From IMG/VR virus record IMGVR_UViG_3300022200_000136, positions 1-39,442 of that record: 39,442 nucleotides of DNA; one strand, 5' to 3'. Source of the stretch: a virus. Position 1 is the stretch's first letter. Each line of letters begins with the position of its first letter. The position numbers and the translations under genes are program-made. The notes below the pieces were generated by a model, which searched no databases, was not told the origin of the DNA, and was given only the letters and a program-made list of their open reading frames with translations. Shown one piece after another: positions 7,895 to 15,949 of this stretch.

Positions 7895-9193
7895 ATGTAC
7901 GTACCGCTGAGAAATCACTCACACTATTCTCTAACATTATCAACTTCCAGATGCAAGCAAATAACCACAAAATGTGAAGAGTACGGTTATCTATATGCCG
8001 GATTGACAGATATTGGAAGCGTGAGTGGATGTGTAAAATTTATCCAAGAATGCAAGAAAAAAGAAATAAAGCCAATCTTAGGTGCCGAACTAATCATAAA
8101 GGAATTCGGAAGAATCACTGTTCTTTGCAAGAACAAAACCGCTTGGACTCAACTTCTTTCCGTTATTTCCGTTTGCAACAATCCAGAAAACTACATTGAT
8201 GAACCATCGATTTCCATGAATGAATTAGTGGATTTAATCGACGGTTCTAATTTCGTTTGTATCGATGGCTACATCGGCAGCGGCCTGTTTAATTCTGTTT
8301 TTACTGATCATGAATGCATAATCCAAGCCGCTGATTTGGAAGAGTGTATGTCCTGTATTGACGAAGAGACTGTTGAAAGATCTTTGTCTTATATCGGAAA
8401 AATCAAGCAAGTTTTTAGTGATTATTTCTTAGAGATTGACAATATAGATAAATTGCCGGTAACTAGTGTAATGTCTGAGATTATTTACCGGATTGATCCA
8501 GACTTTGAGTTTACAATTCCGGAAAGTTCATCATTCTATCCCGATAGAAAAGATTCGCTTGATCATCGCCTTCTGTTGTGCGTTAAACTAAAAACCACAA
8601 TGAAGAAGCTTGAATCAAAAATTAATGACCTAAATGATTTCAATATGTTGAAATTCATAAGAAGTAGTAGTTACTATATCAAGTCGCCGGTAGAAATAGA
8701 AACCAGTTATAGAAGCCACGTAATCAGAAATGTTGGCGTAATCTTAGATATGATTGAAGATTTCAATATTCTGTCAAATCCTAAGCTGCCAGATTTCCAG
8801 TGTCCTGATGGCATGGAGCAAAATGATTATTTAAAGCACCTATGCAGACAGGGATGGAAAAAACTACTAAAAGACCTTCCGCCCGAAAAAATAAACACAT
8901 ATAAAGACAGAGTTCTAAAAGAGCTTGGTGTTATTGAAAAGGCCAATCTTGCCGGATATTTCTTAATTGTGCAAGATTACGTGAATCACTTCAGAGACCT
9001 TGGATATCTTATAGGTCCAGCACGCGGTTCCGGTGGTGGCTCTCTTGTTTGCTATCTGATTGGTATTACTCTAATCGATCCAATTCCCCATGATTTGATC
9101 TTTGAGCGGTTTTTCAATGTTGGAAGATATTCTTCGGATAATATAAGCTTTTCTGAGTTTTCTTATAAAGATTTTATATCTAACGGTGTATAA
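7895..9193 (+). CDS. dnaE: DNA polymerase III alpha, N-terminal fragment (PHP and palm entry)
   Basis: This 432-aa ORF is the first third of a DnaE-type polymerase. It opens with a PHP domain (LRNHSHYSL with H8/H10, then LTDIGSVSGCVKF and KPILGAEL). It runs into the palm with YFLIVQDYV and ARGSGGGSLV (R377-S379 region), the glycine/serine motif that contacts incoming dNTP. The polymerase-like sequence reaches FERFFNVGR and then diverges, ending about 25 residues later at a TAA. The catalytic aspartates are missing from this piece and lie in the ORF at 9883-10746. A strong AAGGA precedes the start. No intein N-terminal block is visible at the end. Confidence 0.87.
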   Translation: MYVPLRNHSHYSLTLSTSRCKQITTKCEEYGYLYAGLTDIGSVSGCVKFIQECKKKEIKPILGAELIIKEFGRITVLCKNKTAWTQLLSVISVCNNPENYIDEPSISMNELVDLIDGSNFVCIDGYIGSGLFNSVFTDHECIIQAADLEECMSCIDEETVERSLSYIGKIKQVFSDYFLEIDNIDKLPVTSVMSEIIYRIDPDFEFTIPESSSFYPDRKDSLDHRLLLCVKLKTTMKKLESKINDLNDFNMLKFIRSSSYYIKSPVEIETSYRSHVIRNVGVILDMIEDFNILSNPKLPDFQCPDGMEQNDYLKHLCRQGWKKLLKDLPPEKINTYKDRVLKELGVIEKANLAGYFLIVQDYVNHFRDLGYLIGPARGSGGGSLVCYLIGITLIDPIPHDLIFERFFNVGRYSSDNISFSEFSYKDFISNGV

Positions 9194-9236
9194 ATCTTCG
9201 AAAGAGTGTATACCTTACTCGTAATCGGAGATTATA

Positions 9237-9917
9237 ATGCCTAAATTAAAATGCTGTTACTGTTATGGAGAATTTATTAGACCCCCATCCAGAGGGGCGT
9301 TGTATTGTTCTTTTGAATGTTCTGTTCTTCATAAAAGAAAAAAACTAGCAGTCGATTTAAACAAAGAAACACCCGAACTATGTTATTGGATGGGTTTTTT
9401 ATTTGGTGATGGAAGCATAGATGTTAATAACAAACTCCAAATTTGCTTATCCTCAAAAGATATTGATATACTAACGCAGCTTTCTGTTTTCTTGTTTGGC
9501 AAAGACTGTGTTAATAGATATAATGACAGATGTCACCTACAATACTCCAGTCCTGAAATCCGAAAACCTTTAAGCAGATATGGTATAATACCAAACAAAA
9601 CCAAAAAATCTGTACTGACATTGCCAGAAAGATACAAATCAGATTTTATAAGAGGGTATTTTGATGCCGATGGTTGGTATTCTAATAAAAAATACAAGCA
9701 TAAAAACGGGAAATTTTATTCGAAATACGTTTGGGGAATTTGCTCCTATTTGCCAGAAAATTTAGAGGTAGTAAATCGAGAGCTACCAATACAGGGCAGA
9801 ATAACAAAAAAGAAAAAACAAGAACTGTACGAGTTAAGATTTCAATCAAAAAAAGATATTGAAGAAATAAGGAATTATCTGAATGGAACTCCAAACCTTA
9901 AAAGAAAATGGCTTTAA
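9237..9917 (+). CDS. LAGLIDADG homing endonuclease with N-terminal zinc finger
   Basis: A 226-aa protein inserted in the polymerase gene. Residues 5-28 hold a cysteine cluster (C6/C7, C9, C24, C28) resembling the short zinc fingers found on homing nucleases. Two LAGLIDADG helices follow: YWMGFLFGDGS with D58, and FIRGYFDADG with D145, the expected metal-binding acids. The enzyme would cut an uninterrupted dnaE allele and spread by repair. The ORF has its own ribosome-binding site (GGAG, 6 bases before the ATG) after a 43-base gap. Little non-coding sequence surrounds it, so it looks like a free-standing insertion rather than an intron-borne one. Its end overlaps the next polymerase piece by 35 bases. 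Confidence 0.88.
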   Translation: MPKLKCCYCYGEFIRPPSRGALYCSFECSVLHKRKKLAVDLNKETPELCYWMGFLFGDGSIDVNNKLQICLSSKDIDILTQLSVFLFGKDCVNRYNDRCHLQYSSPEIRKPLSRYGIIPNKTKKSVLTLPERYKSDFIRGYFDADGWYSNKKYKHKNGKFYSKYVWGICSYLPENLEVVNRELPIQGRITKKKKQELYELRFQSKKDIEEIRNYLNGTPNLKRKWL

Positions 9918-10746
9918 TCCAAATACGAAAAAGTTTGAGGAAGTAAAAGATTCCCCACATCTAACCAGAGAGTGGGAGATTATTAATGAAATGGAGCAGG
10001 GTATAGATTATTACAAGTATATTATTGATAATGTTGACATAAGCCACAACGCTAACAATAGCTTTGTTTTATGGGTTTGCGATAAGGTAAATGATATTAA
10101 TAAAAATAATCCGGTCAAATTCAATGCTGGTAACTACGCCCTTCCAGATATTGATGTTGACTTTCCGCCGTTTATACGTGATGACGTTATTTCGTACATC
10201 AAAGATAAATACGGTCATGATAAGGTTTGCCAGATGGTAACGTTTGGTAAGCTTGCTGGAAAGTCCATAATTAAAGAAGTTCTCAGAGCGAACGAGTCGT
10301 GCTCATTCGACCAGATGAATACCATTACGTCCAAACTTCCGAATGAATCTGCCATTTCAGACCTTCTTGAAGAAATGGATGAACCTTCCGTTATTCGTTG
10401 GACGCTAGAACACGACCCAGATTCCCTAATAGACTATTGCTGGCTAAATGAAGCGGGAGATTTAGAAGGGGATTATGCTAGGGAGTTTGAACAGGCTTTG
10501 AGAATGGAAGGAATTTTTAAAACACGCGGTAAACATGCTGCCGGTGTTGTCATTTCGTCTGAAACCCTAAATACCGTATGCCCAATGATTAAGCCCGCTC
10601 GTGGCGGTGAAAAAATTGCGGGAATGGAAATGGATGATCTGGAATCAATCGGCTGTGTTAAGTTTGATATTTTAGGTGTCAATCTTTTACAAAAAATTAT
10701 GGAATGTATTGGAGATATTGAGAATGGGGATAAAAGTAGCTTTTAA
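9883..10746 (+). CDS. dnaE: DNA polymerase III alpha, middle fragment with catalytic Asp residues
   Basis: A 287-aa ORF with the palm of DnaE. LPDIDVDF carries the two metal-binding Asp (D89, D91), and KFDILG near the end carries the third (D262). Between them are the conserved CQMVTFGKLAGKS and GKHAAGVVIS segments. The first 80 or so residues have no counterpart I recognise in DnaE. They may be a remnant of, or an adaptation to, the homing-endonuclease insertion. The start follows a TGA in frame and has AAGGA 9 bases upstream. The ORF ends soon after KFDILGVNLL, before the fingers domain, which continues in the ORF at 11567. Confidence 0.86.
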   Translation: MELQTLKENGFNPNTKKFEEVKDSPHLTREWEIINEMEQGIDYYKYIIDNVDISHNANNSFVLWVCDKVNDINKNNPVKFNAGNYALPDIDVDFPPFIRDDVISYIKDKYGHDKVCQMVTFGKLAGKSIIKEVLRANESCSFDQMNTITSKLPNESAISDLLEEMDEPSVIRWTLEHDPDSLIDYCWLNEAGDLEGDYAREFEQALRMEGIFKTRGKHAAGVVISSETLNTVCPMIKPARGGEKIAGMEMDDLESIGCVKFDILGVNLLQKIMECIGDIENGDKSSF

Positions 10747-10882
10747 TCTAGAGTTTCCAGAAATTGTAGACTTCAATAAGGTCAGGAAGGATATAGAAGA
10801 AGAGATAAGAACCCTTATTTCCAAAATAGAAGAAAATAACGTAAATTACAAAGTTGAACGACTTAACATTATTAAATACTGA
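10724..10882 (+). CDS. small ORF, 52 aa, in the second dnaE break
   Basis: A short ORF begins at an ATG preceded by GGAG (10711-10714) with 9-base spacing, and overlaps the end of the middle polymerase fragment by 23 bases. The protein is predicted to be helical and charged (RKDIEEEIRTLISKIEE), perhaps a short coiled coil. I do not recognise it. The good ribosome-binding site and tight packing against the exonuclease gene argue that it is translated. Confidence 0.5.
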   Translation: MGIKVAFNLEFPEIVDFNKVRKDIEEEIRTLISKIEENNVNYKVERLNIIKY

Positions 10883-10889
10883 GGACAAT

Positions 10890-11570
10890 ATGAACTATAG
10901 AGATTTTTGTGTTTTTGACTTTGAAACAACAAGTGCTAATCCAGATAGGACTCAGCCGGTCCAAATTGCCGCCGTGATGGTACACGGGCGTAAACTTGAG
11001 GTAAAGGCTGGATCTGAATTTGAATCGCTTATAAGGCCAGTATTCGACGAGGAAGAGTGTGTCAAGCTTGGTATAGATCCATTAGAAGACGGTGCTGTAG
11101 CAGTTCATGGTAAAACCAAAGCAATTCTAGAAAGTGCTCCACCTATTGATGCGGTATGGAAGAACTTCACAGAATACGTCAATCAGTATAACTACAAGGG
11201 TAGTAATTTCACCGCACCAATCGCTGTTGGTTACAACATTAGAAACTTTGACTTGCCCATAGTACAAAGATTGTGTTGTCAAGAACCGTACAACCTTGGT
11301 CCAGTAAACAAAAAGGGCAAGCCAGATATATTCAACTCAATACATATTATCGACATGCTGGACTTTATGTTCTCTGTATTCGAGAACAACAAAGAGGTTA
11401 ACTCTCTAAGTGCCGACAATCTAATCCGTGGCTATATGGGATACAAAGACACTGGTCAGGCACACGATGCTTTATCGGACGTTATTATGATTGCTGAACT
11501 TTTCTGTAAAATTCAAAAAATGATAAGATATACTGCTTCCAGAAAGAACTTTAAAAAGGCTTTTGCATGA
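10890..11570 (+). CDS. DnaQ-like DEDDh 3'-5' exonuclease (proofreading)
   Basis: A 226-aa exonuclease of the DnaQ/epsilon type. Exo I is VFDFETT (D10, E12), Exo II is GYNIRNFDLP, and Exo III is AHDALSDV, with the His of the DEDDh class. It should proofread for the phage DnaE, which like most bacterial alpha subunits has no exonuclease domain of its own. The gene lies inside the interrupted polymerase gene, between the palm and fingers fragments. I chose the ATG at 10890 (GAGGA just upstream, and the Exo I motif begins within ten residues) over a TTG at 10854 in the same frame. Its end overlaps the next polymerase fragment (ATGA). Confidence 0.9.
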   Translation: MNYRDFCVFDFETTSANPDRTQPVQIAAVMVHGRKLEVKAGSEFESLIRPVFDEEECVKLGIDPLEDGAVAVHGKTKAILESAPPIDAVWKNFTEYVNQYNYKGSNFTAPIAVGYNIRNFDLPIVQRLCCQEPYNLGPVNKKGKPDIFNSIHIIDMLDFMFSVFENNKEVNSLSADNLIRGYMGYKDTGQAHDALSDVIMIAELFCKIQKMIRYTASRKNFKKAFA

Positions 11571-13111
11571 TTGATATAACTAGCATATCGTTTGATGACG
11601 AAAAAGTTTGGGGAATGATAGGCGAAGGAAAAGTAAAGGGCTGCTTTCAGATAGAAAGCCATCTTGGTAAAACTTGGTGTAAAGCCCTTAGACCTGAAAA
11701 CCTTGGAGAACTTGCGGCACTAATCAGCGTAATCAGACCGGGATGCCTAAAAGCAAAGGGTGCTGACGGCAAATCAATGACACAACACTATGTTGATAGA
11801 AAGCATGGTGAAGAAGAGGTTGTTGAACTTTACCATAGCATAAACGACATTCTTGAAAAAACTTATGGCGTCATGGTTTTTCAGGAACAGGCTATGAAAA
11901 TAGCACAGAGAATGGCTGGATTTGACCTAAAAGAAGCCGACAATCTCCGAAAAGCTATTGGCAAGAAAAAAGCAGACCTCATGAATAAGGTGAGGATTGG
12001 ATTTATCGACGGTTGTGTTAAAAACGGTATTGATGAAGCAAAAGCTATTGAGGTTTTCGACATTATTGAAAAAAGTAATAGATACTCATTCAATGCATCC
12101 CATGCCGTTGCGTATGCTACGATGGCTTATTGGTCCGCGTGGCTAAAATACTACCATCCGATCAACTTCTATAAAATCTGGCTTAGGAATTCTAGCGAGA
12201 AAATTAAACCAGACCTTGAGAAGAAACAGTTGATTCTATCCGCAAAAGCGGAGGGTATCAACATTGCCGGTCCAAGTATTCTCAAACTAGAAGAAAAGTT
12301 CTTCTGGGATAGCGATAACGATTCGATTAGATTCGGTATTTGTGATGTGAAAAACGTTGGATCGGCCCATCTGTTACAACTCAGAAAATCACTTCAGGAT
12401 ATAGATAGAGAAAACTGGATCTCAATCCTGACAACCGCACTTCCATCAATTAACAAGCGTGCCATAGAAAATCTAATTTCTGTTGGTGCGTTCGCCTGTT
12501 GCGGTAAAAGTAGAACGTCAATGCTACATGAACTTTCATGTTTTCTTGAATTAACCAAGAAGGAAATGGAATTCTTCAAAGAGCATTTAGATCCTTCAGA
12601 AAATCTAGAATCACATCTTCGTAGATTAATAAGTCTTGGAACAAAGTCAGAAGGTGGTTTTATTTCCAGTAAAAATAGGATCAGTAAAGTTGAAAGTATA
12701 GTTAGTAGGCTCGCTAATCCCGGAAGATCTTTAGATGACAACCCGGCATCCTATGCCAAAATAGAGGAAAAGCTTTTGGGCTACAATGTCAATCACAATG
12801 AATTAGATTCTTGCAGCGATGCGTCTTATGCAGACTCAACATGTCATGACGTAAATAATGGTAAATTTAGCAAATCAGTTCTAGCTGTGATTATTAAAAA
12901 GTTCAGAGAGCATAAAACTAAAAATAAAGATATGATGGCATTTCTTTCAGTTGAGGATGAAAGCGGCGAATTAGAAAATGTTGTGGTTTTTCCTGAAATT
13001 TATGAACAGAGTAAGGATATAATGTACGAAGGAGCAACTGTTCTTATTACAGGTGAAATTACGGACAAAAAAAGAAAATCATTCATTGTAACAAACGTAT
13101 TTCAAATTTGA
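11567..13111 (+). CDS. dnaE: DNA polymerase III alpha, C-terminal fragment (fingers to OB fold)
   Basis: A 514-aa ORF that resumes DnaE just where the middle piece ends. It begins SISFDDEKVWGMI, followed by the fingers motif GCFQIES, then IRPG, YGVMVFQEQ, the nucleotide-binding ADNLRKAIGKKK, and FNASHAVAYA. Residues about 245-310 have helix-hairpin-helix character (GICDVKNVG, NKRAIENLISVG). The C-terminus (about 436-514) is an OB fold (MMAFLSVEDESGELENVVV). The three pieces sum to about 1230 aa, close to E. coli DnaE (1160). The start overlaps the exonuclease stop, so the ORF is probably translated by coupling. Confidence 0.9.
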   Translation: MIDITSISFDDEKVWGMIGEGKVKGCFQIESHLGKTWCKALRPENLGELAALISVIRPGCLKAKGADGKSMTQHYVDRKHGEEEVVELYHSINDILEKTYGVMVFQEQAMKIAQRMAGFDLKEADNLRKAIGKKKADLMNKVRIGFIDGCVKNGIDEAKAIEVFDIIEKSNRYSFNASHAVAYATMAYWSAWLKYYHPINFYKIWLRNSSEKIKPDLEKKQLILSAKAEGINIAGPSILKLEEKFFWDSDNDSIRFGICDVKNVGSAHLLQLRKSLQDIDRENWISILTTALPSINKRAIENLISVGAFACCGKSRTSMLHELSCFLELTKKEMEFFKEHLDPSENLESHLRRLISLGTKSEGGFISSKNRISKVESIVSRLANPGRSLDDNPASYAKIEEKLLGYNVNHNELDSCSDASYADSTCHDVNNGKFSKSVLAVIIKKFREHKTKNKDMMAFLSVEDESGELENVVVFPEIYEQSKDIMYEGATVLITGEITDKKRKSFIVTNVFQI

Positions 13112-13120
13112 GGAACTAAA

Positions 13121-13582
13121 ATGAACAAAGAACAGTTAATCAATGACAATATCGGACTAGTAAGAAAAGTTGCCCACGGACTGTATATCAACAACCACAT
13201 TTTTGATTTTGAAGACCTTGTTCAGATCGGGCTTCTTGCGGTGTTCAAGGGTTTAGATAAATTTGATGAATCAAGAGCCTCCCTTTCTACCTTTATAACA
13301 ATATGTGCTAGAAATGAAATGATTAAGTTTCTAAAAAAGCAGTTTAGGTTAAAGTCATATCCGTCTTCTGAAACTGAATATACTGAACAGGAATATTTTA
13401 GTGACATTGATGTGACTGAATTCATGGATGGATCATCACTTGATAATCTGGTAGCTAAGTTAAAAATGCAGGGGTTGTCAATGAGGGAAATATCGGAACG
13501 CACTGGATGTTCAATGAACATAGTTAAAAATAGTGTCTCCAAGATTAAAAAGCAAATAAGAAAGTGTCTTGACGATGAATAA
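13121..13582 (+). CDS. small sigma-70 family factor
   Basis: A 153-aa protein with sigma region 2 at residues 5-75 (LVRKVAHGLY, DFEDLVQIGLLAVFKGLDKFDESRASLSTFITICARNEMIKFLK). A short acidic linker leads to a region-4-like helix-turn-helix (GLSMREISERTGCSMNIVKNSVSKIKKQI). The acidic DLVQIG core binds the RNA polymerase beta' clamp, and the later aromatic/Arg residues recognise the -10 element. Phage factors of this size usually direct host RNA polymerase to late promoters, so the tail genes on the other strand are plausible targets. The promoter sequence it uses is not evident here. The start has GAGGA 6 bases upstream. Confidence 0.85.
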   Translation: MNKEQLINDNIGLVRKVAHGLYINNHIFDFEDLVQIGLLAVFKGLDKFDESRASLSTFITICARNEMIKFLKKQFRLKSYPSSETEYTEQEYFSDIDVTEFMDGSSLDNLVAKLKMQGLSMREISERTGCSMNIVKNSVSKIKKQIRKCLDDE

Positions 13583-15218
13583 AAAACGTGTCTTGTTTCT
13601 TACTGAGGCCACATACCTAAGCACGGGATATGCAACTTATTCAAAACAGGTTATGCAAAGACTTCATGATTCAGGTAAGTACAAAATTGCCGAATTGTCT
13701 GTTTATGGGTCTGAAAAAGACGAACGCAGAAAAACAATTCCTTGGAAGAATTACCCAAATCTACCAAATCCTGAAGATGCGGAACAAACCAAGTTATACA
13801 GTTCTGATCCCACGTGTCAGTTTGGTGCTTGGAGATTTGAAAGGGCTTGTTTAGATTTTAAGCCGGATGTTGTATTATCTATTCGTGACTTTTGGATGGA
13901 TTCATTCATTATGAAGTCACCGTTTAGAAGAATTTTCAATTGGTGCTGGATGCCCACGGTCGATGCCTCTCCACAGAATGAAGAGTGGATTCATTATTTC
14001 TCTCAGGCTGACTCAATTGTAACCTATTCTGATTGGGCGTCAAATGTAATCCTCTCACAATCTGGCGGATGTATCAACTTTGTTGGAACCGCCTCTCCAT
14101 CTGCAAGCGAAGAGTTTGTTCCTATGGATAAGGAATCACTTAGGAAAAAACTTAACATAGAGCCTGATGTTAAAATAATAGGAACGGTAATGCGTAACCA
14201 AAGACGTAAGCTGTTTCCGGTTTTATTTGAAGCGTTTGCAAAATATATCCATAATGGATGTCATGATAATACATATCTATACTGCCACACCAGCTATCCC
14301 GACGCCGGATGGGATTTAGGCCAACTACTACATACATACGGTATTTCCTCTAGGGTTTTATTTACCTACGTTTGCTCTGGCTGTAAATCCGTTGAGATAT
14401 GCAAATTTAATGATGCGAGAAAAGTTTGTGACTCATGCGGCAAATACGAAAGTAGGCCGGTAGGTGCCGGTAACGGGGTTAGTGATGCAGACTTAGCACA
14501 GATATACAATCTTTTCGATCTATATGTTCAGTGTGCCAACTCAGAAGGTTTTGGTCTTCCTCAAGTAGAAGCCGCTGCCTGTGGTATCCCAATAGCTTGT
14601 ACTAATTATTCTGCAATGGAAGACGTTATTAAAAAGCTAGACGCTTATCCTATACAGCTTGATGGAAAATACAAAGAACTTGAAACCGGCTGTGATAGAG
14701 CGGTTCCCAACGTTAACTCCATTGTTGATATATTTTACAAGTTTTTTAATGCTACAGAAGATTTTCGCAAAATGCGATCAAAGACCACAAGGTATAAATT
14801 TGAAAAGCATTATTCTTGGGATAAAACGTCAGAAGTTTGGATGAATGCAATTGACAACGCTCCATACGCAAACTGGTCACAGCCGCCAATAATCAAGGCT
14901 ATTGTGGACCCACCATATTCTGTCCCTACTAACAGGCAGTTTATTACAGAGTGTGTAAATTACTTCATGATAGATCCAACCATCCTGCATTCGCACGATA
15001 TTAGGTCTTTGCAAAGAGATCTTAACTTTGGAACATACAAAAGCACACCGGATGGTTTCTTCTATTCAGAGTTTTCCCCGTTTGGAAAAAGTCATCCAAA
15101 ACCTCTTGGTCGCGAAGACGTTGGTAAAATGTTTACAGAAAAACTAAAAGCAAACAATTACTGGGAAAGTGCAAGGGCTGGACTAGTACAGTTAAGGAAT
15201 GAATCATGGCTTCATTAG
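13575..15218 (+). CDS. GT-B glycosyltransferase (GT4-like) with inserted zinc ribbon
   Basis: About 547 aa. The N-terminal Rossmann domain starts VLFLTEATYLSTGYATYS. The C-terminal nucleotide-sugar site shows IIGTVMRNQRRK and EGFGLPQVEAAACGIP, the glycine- and glutamate-bearing block of GT4-type enzymes. An unusual insertion near residues 266-295 holds two CxxC pairs (CSGC and CDSC), a zinc ribbon between the two halves of the donor domain. A C-terminal extension of about 110 residues is unassigned. It should transfer a sugar from an activated donor; the acceptor could be a virion protein, DNA or a host glycan. The start overlaps the sigma stop. A TTG two codons earlier is in frame, but the ATG is preferred. 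Confidence 0.83.
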   Translation: MNKKRVLFLTEATYLSTGYATYSKQVMQRLHDSGKYKIAELSVYGSEKDERRKTIPWKNYPNLPNPEDAEQTKLYSSDPTCQFGAWRFERACLDFKPDVVLSIRDFWMDSFIMKSPFRRIFNWCWMPTVDASPQNEEWIHYFSQADSIVTYSDWASNVILSQSGGCINFVGTASPSASEEFVPMDKESLRKKLNIEPDVKIIGTVMRNQRRKLFPVLFEAFAKYIHNGCHDNTYLYCHTSYPDAGWDLGQLLHTYGISSRVLFTYVCSGCKSVEICKFNDARKVCDSCGKYESRPVGAGNGVSDADLAQIYNLFDLYVQCANSEGFGLPQVEAAACGIPIACTNYSAMEDVIKKLDAYPIQLDGKYKELETGCDRAVPNVNSIVDIFYKFFNATEDFRKMRSKTTRYKFEKHYSWDKTSEVWMNAIDNAPYANWSQPPIIKAIVDPPYSVPTNRQFITECVNYFMIDPTILHSHDIRSLQRDLNFGTYKSTPDGFFYSEFSPFGKSHPKPLGREDVGKMFTEKLKANNYWESARAGLVQLRNESWLH

Positions 15219-15949
15219 GAACTAATTGCGGCAAATGTCAGTTTTTTAAGGATGGGACGTGCAGTCTTGGAAAAATACAAGAGTTTGAGAATAATGGTGC
15301 AAATGTAGTCTATATTGACGGCATAGCAAATGTTGATAGGGTTTGCGTTTTTAGAAGAACCCACGACTGGGAACCCCTACTCTCATTTAATGAAAAAGTT
15401 TCAAAAGTGAATTCTGAAACTTATATCTGCGGTACGATAATTGTTATCATGAAAGATGACAATAAAGAAGAATTGATTAAGACTATAGAGGGATTGTCTC
15501 TATTAAACAACATACATAATTTTAAGATAGTTATCTCTTTTTCAAAAACCAATAAAATGAGTGAAATAGCTAAAATAGCTTCTTCAACAATTCATTATGG
15601 AATAGATTATACGTGTGTTCAAATCATTGAAGAGAGTGACCCTCTTTATATTGATGAAGCCTTTAGGCGTGCAAAGAATGGTTTTATTTTTGTTGTTCAG
15701 ACCGGATTTGATATCGATAAGGAAATGATCGATAAGGTTAACTCTGTTATTAACAAGAAAATGAAAAGGCTCGCATATGTCAGTTCCGGCCATTACTTCC
15801 ACGGAAACGTATATTCTGCGGTTGTTTATAACTTCTTAAAGGGCCACAAGGAAGTTCCGTTTGATAAAAAGTTTGAGTATGTTACTCAGAGTCAAGAGAT
15901 AAAAAATCTTAGCATGTCTTGGGAGGAAGTAAATGAATGTATCAATTAA
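15206..15949 (+). CDS. Cys-cluster head fused to a GT-A-like domain
   Basis: A 247-aa protein. Residues 1-50 hold cysteines (CGKCQFFKDGTC, then VCVFRR) that look like a small metal or Fe-S site. From about residue 72 the sequence has a GT-A feel: TIIVIMKDDNKEELIKTIEGL followed by FKIVISFSK, a later FVVQTGFDIDKEM and YVSSGHYF. No clear DxD is present, so it may be a non-catalytic or divergent glycosyltransferase. It overlaps the GT-B gene by 13 bases, with AAGGA in front, and belongs to the same cassette. Confidence 0.6.
   Translation: MASLGTNCGKCQFFKDGTCSLGKIQEFENNGANVVYIDGIANVDRVCVFRRTHDWEPLLSFNEKVSKVNSETYICGTIIVIMKDDNKEELIKTIEGLSLLNNIHNFKIVISFSKTNKMSEIAKIASSTIHYGIDYTCVQIIEESDPLYIDEAFRRAKNGFIFVVQTGFDIDKEMIDKVNSVINKKMKRLAYVSSGHYFHGNVYSAVVYNFLKGHKEVPFDKKFEYVTQSQEIKNLSMSWEEVNECIN

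Noticed and set aside
9120-9960. Intein containing the LAGLIDADG endonuclease
   Set aside because: The ORFs are in three different frames with stops between them, no N-terminal Cys/Ser splicing block follows FNVGRYSSDN, and no terminal HN plus Cys/Ser/Thr block precedes the next polymerase segment.
9120-9990. Group I intron in dnaE
   Set aside because: Only 43 bases are non-coding before the endonuclease and none after it, too little for a catalytic core unless it overlaps the coding sequence. Each piece has its own start and ribosome site. A covariance-model search could still overturn this.
10854-10889. Earlier start for the exonuclease
   Set aside because: The frame is open, but the upstream start is TTG with no ribosome site, while ATG at 10890 has GAGGA and leads straight into the Exo I motif.
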